From assembly GCA_019055375.1 (NCBI GenBank), contig JAHQIW010006264.1, positions 1 through 64,000 on the forward strand: a DNA stretch of 64,000 nt, written 5' to 3'. A model generated the notes under the pieces. That model saw only the letters and a list, made by a program, of their open reading frames with translations, made no database searches and was not told the DNA's origin. A program made the translations under genes and the position numbers. This DNA is from Parelaphostrongylus tenuis. Lineage: Eukaryota > Nematoda > Chromadorea > Rhabditida > Metastrongylidae. Of this stretch, positions 35,401 through 45,540 are shown one piece after another. How positions within the stretch are numbered: position 1 is the first letter of the stretch; each line of letters starts with the position of its first letter.

Positions 35401-38400
35401 TTAGAAACACATAAAACTAGTGCAATAATGACTTCCCGGCAAATACACAATGTTCACCTCAACGTCAGTCAACGATTACACCAAACATTGACTTCGCAGT
35501 TATCCAACATGAAAAGGTGTACAGACACCACATGGCTAACAAACCTTGAACTTCACAAGGTGGGCGTTTTTCTTGAGACGACATTCTTCTGCTGAGTGGG
35601 TCCAGTTCTGCAGGACTGAGAAATCCTTCATAAAGTAAGCAGCAAATTACATATAAGGATTGAGCCCACAGGTACGGCCTGCAATTGGAATTACGAGAGT
35701 ACTATTTCCTTTTTCCTTTCATCGTTCATTTTTCTCTTAGAAAGCGACAACGAAATATTCAACCCCATTTGTTGGACAAGAATTTTCCACAGGAGTGTTA
35801 GCAAACATTCGAAAGCTTGAATCTTTGGTTAGAGTCGTGCGAGGCGGGCTTTTTCAAAAGACCCTTTTATAACACCGTGAAATCCACAATAAAATTACGT
35901 ACCACACCCGCTGCGCGCCTTCATTTTCATTAAGGCATAATTCGCTGGAAGCACGGAAAGCATATGAACGTGTAGGGGAAATTTCGTAGTATCTGAGTCA
36001 ATCGTTCTATACGGAGTTCCTTCCAAAGAGGAGAAAAAATTCCTAATTGAATAGAAAGTTGTATCCCACATGTCCAACACTTTAGGCCACTGATCAATCG
36101 TCCCGCCTCCCAATACGCAGATTAGCCGGTAAACACGCTCGCCGAATATGTGGAACCCGATTTTATTTTCCCTGCTACACATCAGTGAAATGGTCTCTCC
36201 CAGAAAATAATCATAGCGTGAGTGATTATCAATAGTCTAAAGAAAGCTCTATCCGGCGAGGTTTAAAACACTAATCTTTTACTTCTCCTACAGCGCTATC
36301 AAAAAAGCTTTCCAAAAGCAAACACGTTTTTGAGTTCTTCGAGATTTCTGCTACCAAAAAAAGTACTGCCACTCTAAGGAAGGAGTTTTATCCGCTAAAT
36401 ATACGCGATATAAGAAAAAAAAGCGTGGTCGTGTGAAACATAATCATAGTTTGGATTTCACACCTTTATAAAGAGATGTTTTCAAAAACCAGCCATGTAG
36501 AGCTGTAGCAAGAGATTTAAGCTTCCGAATGATTACTAACACTCCTACGAAAAGTTTCTCTCCAACGAGTGAGGCCGTAATTCCATTATATCGAGATTTT
36601 TCACGTTGCTCACTACAATTCATTGTCATTCCTTTGAATGAATATGAAGAGAAATGATAATCGGTCTCATTAATACGGTAACAAACGGATTTTAGTTAAT
36701 GGAAGAGCACCAACCAAGATAACTGATATGGAACCTGATAGTAATGTTTGGCTATGGGATATAGGTGCGGAATAGGGTCACCATAAGCAGTGTAGTTGTA
36801 AATAAGTAACTCAAACCATGAATAACTAGCATAGGATTGATTTTGTAACATAAATAACAATAACAATGAAGAAAAAACAGCCAGCTATTGCACTAAAGAT
36901 CCAAAAACCATGCGAAACTTGAGAAAGCCCTGTGTAGGACTAATTGGAGATCTATTGACAGATCCTCTCCAATTCTATCTAATTCATAAAGTGCTTCGAT
37001 ATAATAGATTATTTCCGGAATAAGAGTTCAAAGTGCACGCGGTGACCTGCGAAATTCTTGAGTCTAGAAGAATAGTTGTCTATGTAAAACTTACGTAGCC
37101 CCATCCAGTACTCTTGGTTGTGATCCTCGTTCACTTTTTTCGCCTGCCACATGTTCACGTTCAACTTTGTATAATTCAGGGATGAGGCGAAATCCTTTTC
37201 CCGATGACACGATTACCTTAAACAACGAGTTAAATGCTAATATACAAGATTTAATACAAAATTCAGCTTGTAACACCGGTTACATTGTCTAGTCGTTGCC
37301 AGTACTCTTCAGCTTCTTCCGTGTTCTTATTATACATGGCATCCAACATGAGAAAACATAGGAAAAGAGGCCATTCACATTCGATATTCTCAAACTGTTG
37401 TAATTCGGACTTGTTATAATACAGACGATACGGGTCCTGAAAAAAATAGCATTAACACTGAGCTTGTATACGAAGGGTGAAGCTCTTAGGGTCGACCAAC
37501 CCCTTGTGAGACACGTTATGTATTTGACTCATCAAGCATCGTTTGAGGTGATTTAGGAGCATACTTGACATTTACAATGACTCGTGGTGGCCTAATAATG
37601 CATCAAGTCAGCACTTATATTCTCCCACACAAGTTCAGTACAGATTTATTCGGATTGACTGTAAGAGAGTGTTGGGGGACGAATTCAAAGCAGCGCCTTC
37701 CTTGCCACTTTTGCTTCCTTATACCGCATCACCAACCACTGCGCTAGTCCGCGCCCGATAAGTTTAACTAGGTAGTTTAATACAGTAATACTCAACAGTA
37801 TTTCTCAGTGTATTATCTGGGCTTTCAAACGACGCGTCGACTTTCGATATTTCAAAAAGTATAAATAACGCTAGCGAACTTCCTGTTCAGTTTGAATTCG
37901 ATTTGATGTCAATTCTGAACAACTTTCAAAGTAAAAGAACATCTACAATAATATATGCTTTTGGAACGACAAGGCAAAATCCCTATATGGATCTGTGGTG
38001 GTCTCTATTTCTCAGTCACTCGAGCATTTATGAAGAGGATTGAAAATCCAGCATGGTCGCCAATGTATTTCAAAAAAATTGATCCTACGTAACTAAAATT
38101 CAAATCCTTTCGTGAGTGAGGAAAGAAGTAAAAAAAATGGTCACCTCGAGAGCAGTTCTATACCCGTCGCGCAGAAATCGTCGACAACCGTATTTTCCAA
38201 GTAATTTCGACGTTATTGTATCTCTAGTTCGTTCCACCAATTCCGCATCCTCAACGGCGAATCCAGGATAAGAGATTATTGTCAACAACGCTGCATCGGT
38301 TTCCTGAAAACATCGAAAAAAAACCTCAGATCAAGATAGGATTGTTTATTTTAGTGGAGAAGGAAGTACATGACGAAGCAGATATATGGAAGGAATATAG

Positions 38401-39181
38401 AGGGAAGCTGGATGACAGATAAAACTAGAATGATGACATAAAGAACGACAAACTTATTGAAGAAAAGGAAGCAGAGAAGAAAATTCTAAGAGTTAAGCCT
38501 GCCACGAAGAATTTTTTATATAAGCTACACTATAACAAATAAAAGCTATCAACCCTTCAGCCACGACGTGTAATGAAAATGGAAGATCAACACTGCCTTC
38601 AAAAAATGGGGTACTTACTCAGTAAATTTACGTTTCAAGAAACTTTATCGTCTTTGGATGATGAATTATCACTGAAGAGACTTCAAGGTATTTGGAGTGA
38701 AAAAAACAGCCATATGTTCTTCATAGCCATCCGAACCACTCGCCAGCCAGAGATGGCCCCGGCAGCAAAACGATCAAATGAAATTTTCATTGGTCTAAAT
38801 CTACAAGAGTAAACAAAAGCGGTTCTTCCGTAGAATAAACAGCGCTATAATTCTAGAAATTTTATCTCTACTACTTCAAAGCTTTCACTGACGCGACACA
38901 GAGAGTTTTGGAAATTTTCTTTTCAGAAGTAGATAGTGAGGAGACACCGCTCTAACGTCTCATCAAGAGAGTGGTAAATTCAGAGTTAAAAGAATGAGAT
39001 AGAACGACAGGCTTCGTTAATTTGGTCAATTCCTGAGGGAAGCGATATGTATTCTTCTTCACTAAATAAAACCAAAGGTGAATAAACATACATCTAACCT
39101 ATACAACGGCTCATAGTAACCTAATATATTGAGTCACCTTGTCATCCTCCCATGCAAATTCGTTAGAAATTTGTCAACCTC

Positions 39182-39216
<35 letters not shown>

Positions 39217-42200
39217 GAAAGAGAGAGAGAGAGGAAGGCTTGGTGAGCCCAAATGAGGCACCGAACCAAAGACCGTGCATTTCGCATGACACCTCTGACA
39301 CGGCGCTATACGTGACCCAAGCGGTATTTTTTTTTTACAAACTACTATAGTGGTACTATGAGAAAAAGCTTTTCAAAAGCGATTGCTGTGTCGCAACTGG
39401 CACGAAAACTTGAGGAATTGAGAAGTGAGTACAAAATTCGACCTCAGACAGCAGTTGAACCTGCGTTTCACCCATACCGAGGGCGCCCGCTACCACTACA
39501 CCACCGAGGCACATTTCCACCACCACTCATTCTTCAATATCTCATCTCTTCATTCTTTCACATTCTATATTTATATATCTTATATATTTTGTTTTATATA
39601 TTTTATTTTAAACTTTAAATTCTTTCATCTCTATGATTGGTCTGATAGTTTGGTGCCTGATATTCGAAGAATTGGTGATGGAGCCAATGTATCTCTGTGG
39701 TGTAGTGATAGCACGCGCCCCCGGTATGGCTTAAACACGGGTTCAATTCCCGTCTGACGTCGAGTTTAGCTCACGACTCAATTCTTCCTTATTACACTGC
39801 GAAAAAGGCAGTAAAAACATCAAAAGCTCAAGTGTTACTGATACGTTTAAGCGAAGTTTATAAGACGGACCACAGAATTTATAGTGGAGACAACACAGGA
39901 AAGAAGACGAAATCTGATTGAGTAGATTGCGAGACACCAACTTAAGAACAGTTAGAATAAGAGAATTTCAAAATTTCCAAGGAGATTTAGATTTCATACA
40001 AAAACACGTCATTATAGTAGGAATAAATGGACAAATAAAAGCAAGTAAATTGGCTGACTAAGAAAACAAAATGGAAGTACCTTGCTGAAAGACTCCCTGG
40101 GTAGCATACTATTCAGAACAGCCGAGCACTGTTCAATCTGGTCGGGTAGCACATGGATTGCGGATCTTCTAGAACCATCTCCAAATAAATCTCCCACGTC
40201 GTTCATAGCCTAAACCGAATATAAGTTAAAACACGAACTTAAATAGTCATCATACGAAAACGGTCACTGCTCTCCCGAAAGGGTTGATATACCTGTGAGA
40301 TCTATAAAAAAACTCACTTGGAGTGCAGCCTTCACCATGCCGATCGAGCTTGCATTAAGTTCTCGGATGCCTTGATTTGTCTTGTCACCACGTTCCCAGA
40401 TTCCAAAATCCTTTAAAGAAGAGGGACAAGAAGTGCACAGCATAGAAACTCACTAGTGTCGATCACAGAAGAAGTAATCTTCAACAATAACTTACTGGAG
40501 TACGATAACCAGTTTCAATATAGTATATAAGGTTCTGGATGAAAGCGACTTCATCGAAATTACGCACTACTTGGAGACCTGAAACATTAGTCAAAGTTAG
40601 ATCTAACGAAGAACATAAAAACAACGCAATCGAGCGCGCAACACTCCGTGTTGGGTGAAGGTTTCACTTGACATGAAGTGTACAGCCTTCGTCTTCGATG
40701 ACTCCCTATAAGGAGTGTGAGGTTCCCGAGAGAACTGACTATGAAAAGATCGAAAGACGACAAGTTCTGACAGGCTGACGAGTCTGTAAGGTCGAAACAC
40801 GTGTCTCGGGCTGTACAAGAGCCCTTACCAGACCACATGACAAGTTGGCTCAAATAATAATGAAAGGATAAAAACAATGATCTACTTACAAAAGGTTTCG
40901 TGGAGTACACGAAAATACACAGCAACAAACCTGAAGCGGTAATCTGTGCGAGTGTCAGGAGAAATAAAGACGTGGCATCGATCTGAAGATGACCCCATTC
41001 ATTGTCTCCACAAACCTGAAAGGAAATCAAATGTGCACAAACCTTGTCTGTGAGATACTTTTGATTTGAGACCGAATTAGATACACAAAATTGCTAAAAT
41101 AAAAAAGCACAAAAGTAGCGAAAGCATCATTAAAATAAGAGAAAAAAAAATTCACGAGATCAAATGAAGCTTCAAAACAGCACTTTTTTAACGCCAAAAA
41201 CTGCATCATGCACTTCTTCTACTAGGCATATGCACAGCACCAAATTTCTCATATGAGGCCTCGATATTTCTTATTTTAGCTGTACGGTAATCACGGCAGC
41301 ATTTCTGGGCTAACCAGAATCAAATGGGGTCGTGACTGATGGAAGAAGAAAGATAAAACTGTGCTCGCGCTGCTCTGACTGTCCTCTATCGGAAACGAGC
41401 CACGTGATCCGCGCTTCCAACTGCGACAACCATGCAACGAGGTTTCGAATTTCACAGCTTTCATGATAGCGCTATGATGTTATAAACTATGTGCTCAGCG
41501 ATATCCAAAGCTTTAAACTCCGAACGCAAGTTAAACCCCTTCCAGTAGGGCACGTGCCGCACTCCTTCACTGCTGGAGCTCCTCTTCTGCTACCACTATT
41601 CTTGCGATATACGGATCGGAGCAATCAGGAATGTGATGGACTTCATGTTGATTTGAGGTGACCAGACTCAACGCGTTCAAGCTTAGCTGCTGACAGCTGT
41701 GGTATCCTGTATCCCAGAAAGAGTGATAGAAGAACACGAGCCTTCGTAATATAGTGACTAGCACGCGTCAAAGGGAGAGACAGACCGGATCCAATTCCCA
41801 TCCTATGTTCAAAGGTTTCAACATCATCCTACATTTTTGGATAAGCAGTGAAATCTTGAAATCTAGTTGAGGGTGAAATGAACAATTACACTTAGTGATG
41901 CTCAAATATCTAAAACCATGGCATGCAAGAAAATTATTTTTCAGACGAGTTATTTCCTCGTAACATAAATGTATTCTTTCCGAATATATTTTTTGACGCT
42001 ATAATGCTGAGTAATAAACAATGCTTCAAACTTTGGGACGGAGCTGAATGCGTAATCACCCTTCACGAGGGCGATTATAGACTGGATAACAGACCACACA
42101 TAAATCCCATTTCTCTTAAGTCAATTTATTGAATTTAATGCCGATAATGGTACCACATTTGTTACTACTTTTAGCATTTTGATACCCGTTCTACACGCCA

Positions 42201-43087
42201 GGATATGGAAAATAAGGTGGACCGGACAAGTGATGCGTTTCAACGACAACCGATGGACGAGAGCCGTTACCGACTGGATTCCTCGGGACATCAAGCGCTC
42301 TACAGGAAGACCACCGACCCGTTGGTCCGATTTCTTCACGAAAGCTATAGAAGAAATGTATGATGTTCAGCGAATCCCTAGAGCGAGGAGGACCCACTGG
42401 GCTACTCTTGCACGAGATAAGGAAAAATGGAAGAGTTGCTGGTACCCGCTTGAGTCACTCGACGATCATCAGGACGACACGTGATACAGGTGATATGGTA
42501 CCAGGATACCAGTGACAGTTGGCTGCTAACAGCTCCGACACCTTGTTTCGCGGTGAGCGCGATAGCAGAACAGAACCTCGTTTCTGTAATGATTATGACG
42601 CACTCCAGAAAAGGGTAGGACTCGGATCCCGCCCGAGGCTAAAAGTTATTGATAATCAATCCTGGATATACACTCATAATATCATGACACTGCTAAAGAG
42701 GCGACAGAAACTTCCCTGAGATTATAAATTACTAGAAATGAATAAGATCATATAGTAAAGTCTTACTGTGCCTTTCGTGGATACAGAATATTTTGCGTGC
42801 AAAGCATCAACTGGTCGCTGGAACTTCTTGAACATTTCCACTTTTTCTGCTTGAAGCATCATGCACTCCAATAATGACTGCATCATTTTCACGCTAAAAA
42901 ATCCAGTATACAGTTAAAAATGGAGATCTGGACTGGCCTAAAGAATATTAAGTGACACCTCACCAAGTTAGGCCCAACTCGTTTGCTTTGTTTAGATCCT
43001 CGTCAAACTCTGCACATTTCGTGTAGGCGCGATAGAGAGCCCATAGAGCATGAATGACATAGACGTTGTCGCGTACCCAAGCATGAC
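21285..43087 (-). CDS. Phosphorylase b kinase regulatory subunit, alpha-like (left copy)
   Basis: Regulatory subunit of cytosolic phosphorylase kinase, which restrains the catalytic gamma subunit until phosphorylation and calcium relieve it, activating glycogen phosphorylase. Exons 5'-3': 42964-43087, 42767-42893, 40931-41015, 40496-40578, 40318-40410, 40081-40209, 38145-38303, 37284-37436, 37095-37216, 35545-35678, 33651-33783, 33433-33550, 33214-33372, 32117-32220, 31977-32044, 31160-31222, 30214-30304, 29956-30078, 26352-26427, 26124-26240, 25776-25892, 25629-25718, 25436-25566, 24639-24699, 24415-24588, 24142-24303, 23098-23232, 21285-21440. Reading phase is kept across nearly all joins. 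About 1,100 residues are recovered, against about 1,230 in vertebrate alpha subunits. Not found: the first exon (about 45 residues) and a mid-protein block (about 60). Introns host many repeats. Confidence 0.93.
24740..25260. repeat. Module B relatives in an intron
   Basis: Carries the module's landmarks (cttatacttcgctaaataaaactcc, gtgcttattttctgg.aataccg, tttcggcgagc.tgtttaccgg) shared with 35890-36200, 55080-55680 and 28690-29400. It lies in the intron between the exons at 24699 and 25436. Confidence 0.5.
26428..27279. other. Intron sequence, no feature recognised
   Basis: Part of the 3.5-kb intron between the exons at 26427 and 29956. The left edge of inverted repeat 2 visible in this window falls just beyond it, at 27673. 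Confidence 0.5.
27280..28265 (+). pseudogene. RTE-type retrotransposon relic in an intron
   Basis: Plus-strand blocks: [21 protein letters not shown] (the RT box with the second D lost), [13 protein letters not shown], then [20 protein letters not shown] with [15 protein letters not shown], and a degenerate C-terminal tail. The end is a tgatacaggcgatat segment like the RTE 3' end at 42490. Many stops are present. It lies antisense to the kinase-subunit gene. The part from 27673 on is mirrored at 63414-64000. Confidence 0.78.
28690..29420. repeat. Module B array
   Basis: Non-coding repeat sequence sharing ccctgctacagtgtatcaaaacggtcttttcagaaaacaaacatag and cacatgtgaaccgcg-type stretches with other module B sites. 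The mirror lies at about 62265-62995. Open frames here on the minus strand (28689-29257) overlap in two frames and show no domain. Confidence 0.5.
29956..33783 (-). CDS. KPBA left copy: middle exons
   Basis: Blocks: [20 protein letters not shown], then [20 protein letters not shown] with FTPQ, then [20 protein letters not shown], then [48 protein letters not shown] and [20 protein letters not shown]. They align in order with the alpha subunit's LSGRPYRHMG, ILAALRKMQDGYFGGA and QLKETSSLQEQ regions. A further candidate exon (31724-31806, [19 protein letters not shown]) is in phase but not recognisable; the same stretch is open on the other strand too. The exon carrying the family's RCGDEVARYLDHLL block was not found. 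Confidence 0.85.
30411..30958 (-). mobile_element. Mariner-derived non-autonomous element with transposase N-terminus
   Basis: About 548 bp with inverted ends: tttggcacaagagcgataaacgccaaat on the left against tttggcaccaaagcaataaacaccaaat (reverse complement) on the right. The minus-strand frame 30605-30904 encodes the paired HTH start of a mariner transposase: [20 protein letters not shown], then [20 protein letters not shown]. No catalytic domain follows. The mirror lies at 60726-61273. Confidence 0.8.
31440..31630 (-). repeat. Dispersed repeat C, mirror of 60057-60250
   Basis: Minus-strand copy of the repeat described at 14330-14530. It lies in the intron between the exons at 31222 and 31977. 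The open frames over it are therefore not treated as exons, although one frame loosely echoes the missing PxLAP block of the alpha subunit. Confidence 0.5.
34075..34205. mobile_element. Short family A MITE derivative
   Basis: Both ends carry the family A terminus: gagccacgcatgtcagtggtttgtcag on the left and ctgacatgcgtggcacaaat on the right. The interior is nearly all deleted. A further family A interior piece (cgagaaagggtaactgcccgactgacgagatcgcaag) follows at 34250-34310. The mirror lies at about 57370-57600. Confidence 0.65.
35545..43087 (-). CDS. KPBA left copy: N-terminal glucoamylase-like (GH15-type) domain exons
   Basis: Ten exons. The first gives [20 protein letters not shown]. Later ones give [37 protein letters not shown] with [59 protein letters not shown] with [33 protein letters not shown], and [20 protein letters not shown] followed by AELDPLSRR. 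These are the signature blocks of the family's (alpha/alpha)6-like N-terminal domain. All ten exons are open. The exon at 35545-35678 joins 37095 and 33651 in phase ([12 protein letters not shown]), which fixes the 33783 acceptor in place of an upstream alternative. Confidence 0.93.
35890..36330. repeat. Module B copy in an intron
   Basis: Intron between the exons at 35678 and 37095. Shares the cgctcgccgaatatgtgga and ctacagcgctatcaaaaaagctttccaaaagcaaacac landmarks. The mirror lies at about 55190-55700, where the right arm has about 65 extra bases near 55085. Confidence 0.5.
39184..39235 (+). repeat. GA microsatellite, left arm only
   Basis: About 50 bp of (GA)n with minor interruptions. 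The mirrored position (about 51870) reads only tctctatgagg, so the tract expanded in, or was lost from, one arm. Confidence 0.9.
39440..39850. repeat. Inverted pair of tRNA-derived SINEs
   Basis: A minus-strand copy (39440-39545; box B GGTTCAACTG, box A TGGTGTAGTGGTAGCGGGCG) and a plus-strand copy (39665-39850; TGGTGTAGTGATAGCACGCG, GGGTTCAATTCCCGTC, tail ttacactgcgaaaaaggcagtaaaaac). They lie in the intron between the exons at 38303 and 40081. The mirror pair is at 51260-51720. Confidence 0.75.
40640..40866. mobile_element. Family A MITE copy in an intron
   Basis: Contains ctgacgagtctgtaaggtcgaaacacgtgt and ends accagaccacatgacaagttggctcaaataataat, the family A terminus. The left terminus is missing. 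The mirror lies at 50218-50445. Confidence 0.65.
42179..42500 (+). pseudogene. RTE retrotransposon C-terminal fragment
   Basis: Open plus-strand frame of 101 codons: [20 protein letters not shown], then [20 protein letters not shown] and [17 protein letters not shown]. This is the conserved tail of nematode RTE proteins, followed by the gacacgtgatacaggtgat 3' end. It is 5'-truncated and antisense to the host gene, in the intron between the exons at 41015 and 42767. The mirror lies at 48583-48904. Confidence 0.85.
42505..42720 (+). repeat. Degenerate SINE-tail repeat
   Basis: Shares ggctgctaacagct, a degenerate box-B-like ggatcccgcccgagg, and the tail atatcatgacactgctaaagaggc with the SINE family. 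It abuts the RTE fragment. The mirror lies at 48365-48580. Confidence 0.5.
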
Positions 43088-45540
43088 CTAAAGAGTGAAG
43101 AAAGCAAAAGTTACAGAATAGAGAACTTGGTAAAGGATTAACAGGAAGCTATGAGTGGGTGCAAAAGTTATCTCGTTCTTGAGTCAATCGAAATTGAGAT
43201 CTGCTAATTCTTGCTCCTGGGGTTGGGAAAAAATGAAGGCACACTTCAAGTCCCTCGGGTCTTGGATAAGGTGGTTATTGAGATTATGATAGAAGTCCTA
43301 AATCTGAAATGGCTTAAAATGAAGTAGCATTCCGCTCATCGTCGATACTTAGCAGTGAAATTTTTTTGCCGGATAGTAGAGAAATGGGAGCTGTTACAGA
43401 GTGGCAAGTGAAGCTTGGCGCAGTTCGACGCGGAATTGATACCAGAGCCACCCAACTCTTCGGCAATTGACAACGAACGCCAGAACACCAGCCTGTTTAT
43501 CATCGAGATTGCAAGAAGTGCCCGATCAATATTTCACGACGGACCATGCTACTGGTAAAATGAATTGACGAAGTAAAAAAAATCCTACTCAGTTGTGAAG
43601 ATACTTGACTCATTACGTTACAGACCACCTGGTCTTTCCAAGAGGCTTTGGAGAAGGCGAAATCCGCTAAATCGCCGCTGCTCAGATCAATTTTATTATG
43701 ATAAACCCGCGCATCGACTTAGAAAAAAAAAACTATGAAAAACATGCACCGTACGAGCAAGGTCTGCTGAGATATGCCTGGTAATTATTTTTTGAGCCAC
43801 GCATGTAAGTGGTCTGTCAAAGTGGGTGACTTATAGAGCCCGATACACGTGTTTCCATCTTGCGATCTCGTCAGTCGGGCAGTTACCCTTTCTCGTCTTT
43901 TGCCAATCCTGTGTGGGTGTTCCAGTCCCCACACTGAGTTAGCGACGACGAACGTTTTACACCCTATGTCTAGTGAAATTATCACCGAACACAGAGCCTT
44001 GTACACTTGATTGTTCATAGAGATGCACTCGCAAGATTGAAACACGTGTACCGGGCTCTATAAGTCAGCCCTCTTTGATGGACCACTGACATGCGTGGCT
44101 CAAAAAATTATCGCCAGGCAGATTGAAATCTGAGCTCTGGTCTTAGGAAAACACTCGAAACGAAAGATATGATATATTAAATATACCAGTCAAGAACAAT
44201 AGAGTGTACAACATTCTGTGTTTGGTGAGATTTTCACTGGACATAGAATGTAAATCGATCGCCGTCGCTAACTCTTAGTGTGGGGACTCCAGTACCCACA
44301 CAGGATTGGCAAAACACGAGAAAGAAGAACTGCCCGACTGACGAGATCGCAAGATTGAAACACGTGTACCGGGCTCTATAAGTCAGCCCTCTTTGATAGA
44401 CCACTGACATGCGTGGCTCAAAGCATAAATACCACACATACTGAAGTTTGAGCTGTGGTACACTCCAAAGAAAGATCTGTTGAGTGTTTCATAGATGAAA
44501 TTTGAAGTTTGACTGAGCTAAGATCATATTTTACAGCAGTATCGCCACATTCTCACTAGAGACCTTACCGGTTTTCGTGATGAGCGGATGAAAGGTAGTT
44601 AATAGCAGAACTAGTGATTATCACTCAGATCGATGATACAATGGCTTCAGTTTCAGTAATGTCGCCTTTTCCGAGCCTTTCGACATTCCTGTCTTATGCC
44701 AAACTGTGCGTCTCCTCTCAGATGAATGATTGGAAGGCTCGAAGTGAAGACGTGAAATCCACATTTGGAATTTGTTTCACCGTGACAACGTTTCACCGAC
44801 CTACTATCACTGGAGGAACCTGCTAGGCGCGTGGGCTGCGATGAGGCGGGCAAGACCGTCGAAAAACGTATGTAACCCTTAGCGTGACGACCTCGAGATG
44901 GCTCGAATCTTTCCCTCTGACAATAAATGGAAGCTCAAAAAGAAAGAAACGGTTAAAGAAAAGGCGATACCGCGGAGACGTCGGTACTAATTTTGCATTC
45001 AGTTGTATTCAGTAAGTTCTACTATAAACAACTACGCGTCTGCTCCCACGGGAAAACATTAGATAATTCACTCAAAGCCAGTTCAATAGATGGTCGGTCC
45101 TTGGAAGAGCCTAATCTACAAAACTTGTTCAACTACTCGATAGGCTAAGACATTGAAAAGACTAGAGGAACACGACGGGATCCGCAAATTCGGTGGAGCA
45201 CTTCACAATTCAAGCGGCTGACTTCCGCAAACCCAAACTGGGCGTGTCCAACTGACAAGGGCTCTCATCTTCAGCATGGGAAATGGCTCCACCCCCTCCG
45301 CCTCTGTGACTCTAACTGTCTCACCCTTTCTGCCACTCGGAACCCGTCCATCGGAAGAAGGTTGCTGGCTCGATCCCTACCCCACAAACACTTCACTGTA
45401 GCTTTTTGGTATTATCTTTTTGCTTCACTACAATATGCTCAAATCACTGACACACCAGATCACACCATATCTCATATAGTAACAGCGCTACACAAGCAAT
45501 CAATATATGCTAATTTTTTGTCACCATTTGAAGTGCAGAT
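43088..45540. other. 5' side of left kinase-subunit copy up to the palindrome centre
   Basis: No further exon of the gene was recognised; about 45 N-terminal residues are expected. Contents: a family A MITE (43794-44108), a partial family A copy (44255-44420), and a repeat at 44600-45540. The last 120 bp resemble 9470-9560 (gatatgctgtgtagtgatattgtgcatactg...gcaaaaatag). Mirrored at 45542-47995. Confidence 0.6.
43794..44108. mobile_element. Family A MITE, complete
   Basis: The termini gagccacgcatgtaagtggtctgtcaaagtgggtgacttatag and ctataagtcagccctctttgatggaccactgacatgcgtggctc are inverted repeats of about 45 bp. A second, partial copy (44255-44420) ends with the same terminus. The mirrors lie at 46975-47289 and about 46663-46828. 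Confidence 0.75.

Larger units (their letters stand above)
27673..45540. repeat. Left arm of inverted repeat 2
   Basis: Matches the reverse complement of 45542-64000. The pairing sum rises outward from 91082 at the centre to 91102 at 38 kb, 91513 at 37.3 kb, about 91677 at 34 kb and 91673 at the window edge. The steps mark extra DNA in the right arm. The last window bases (gtattgacctcgcga) pair with 27673 onward, so the outer limit is set by the window, not by the repeat. Confidence 0.95.
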
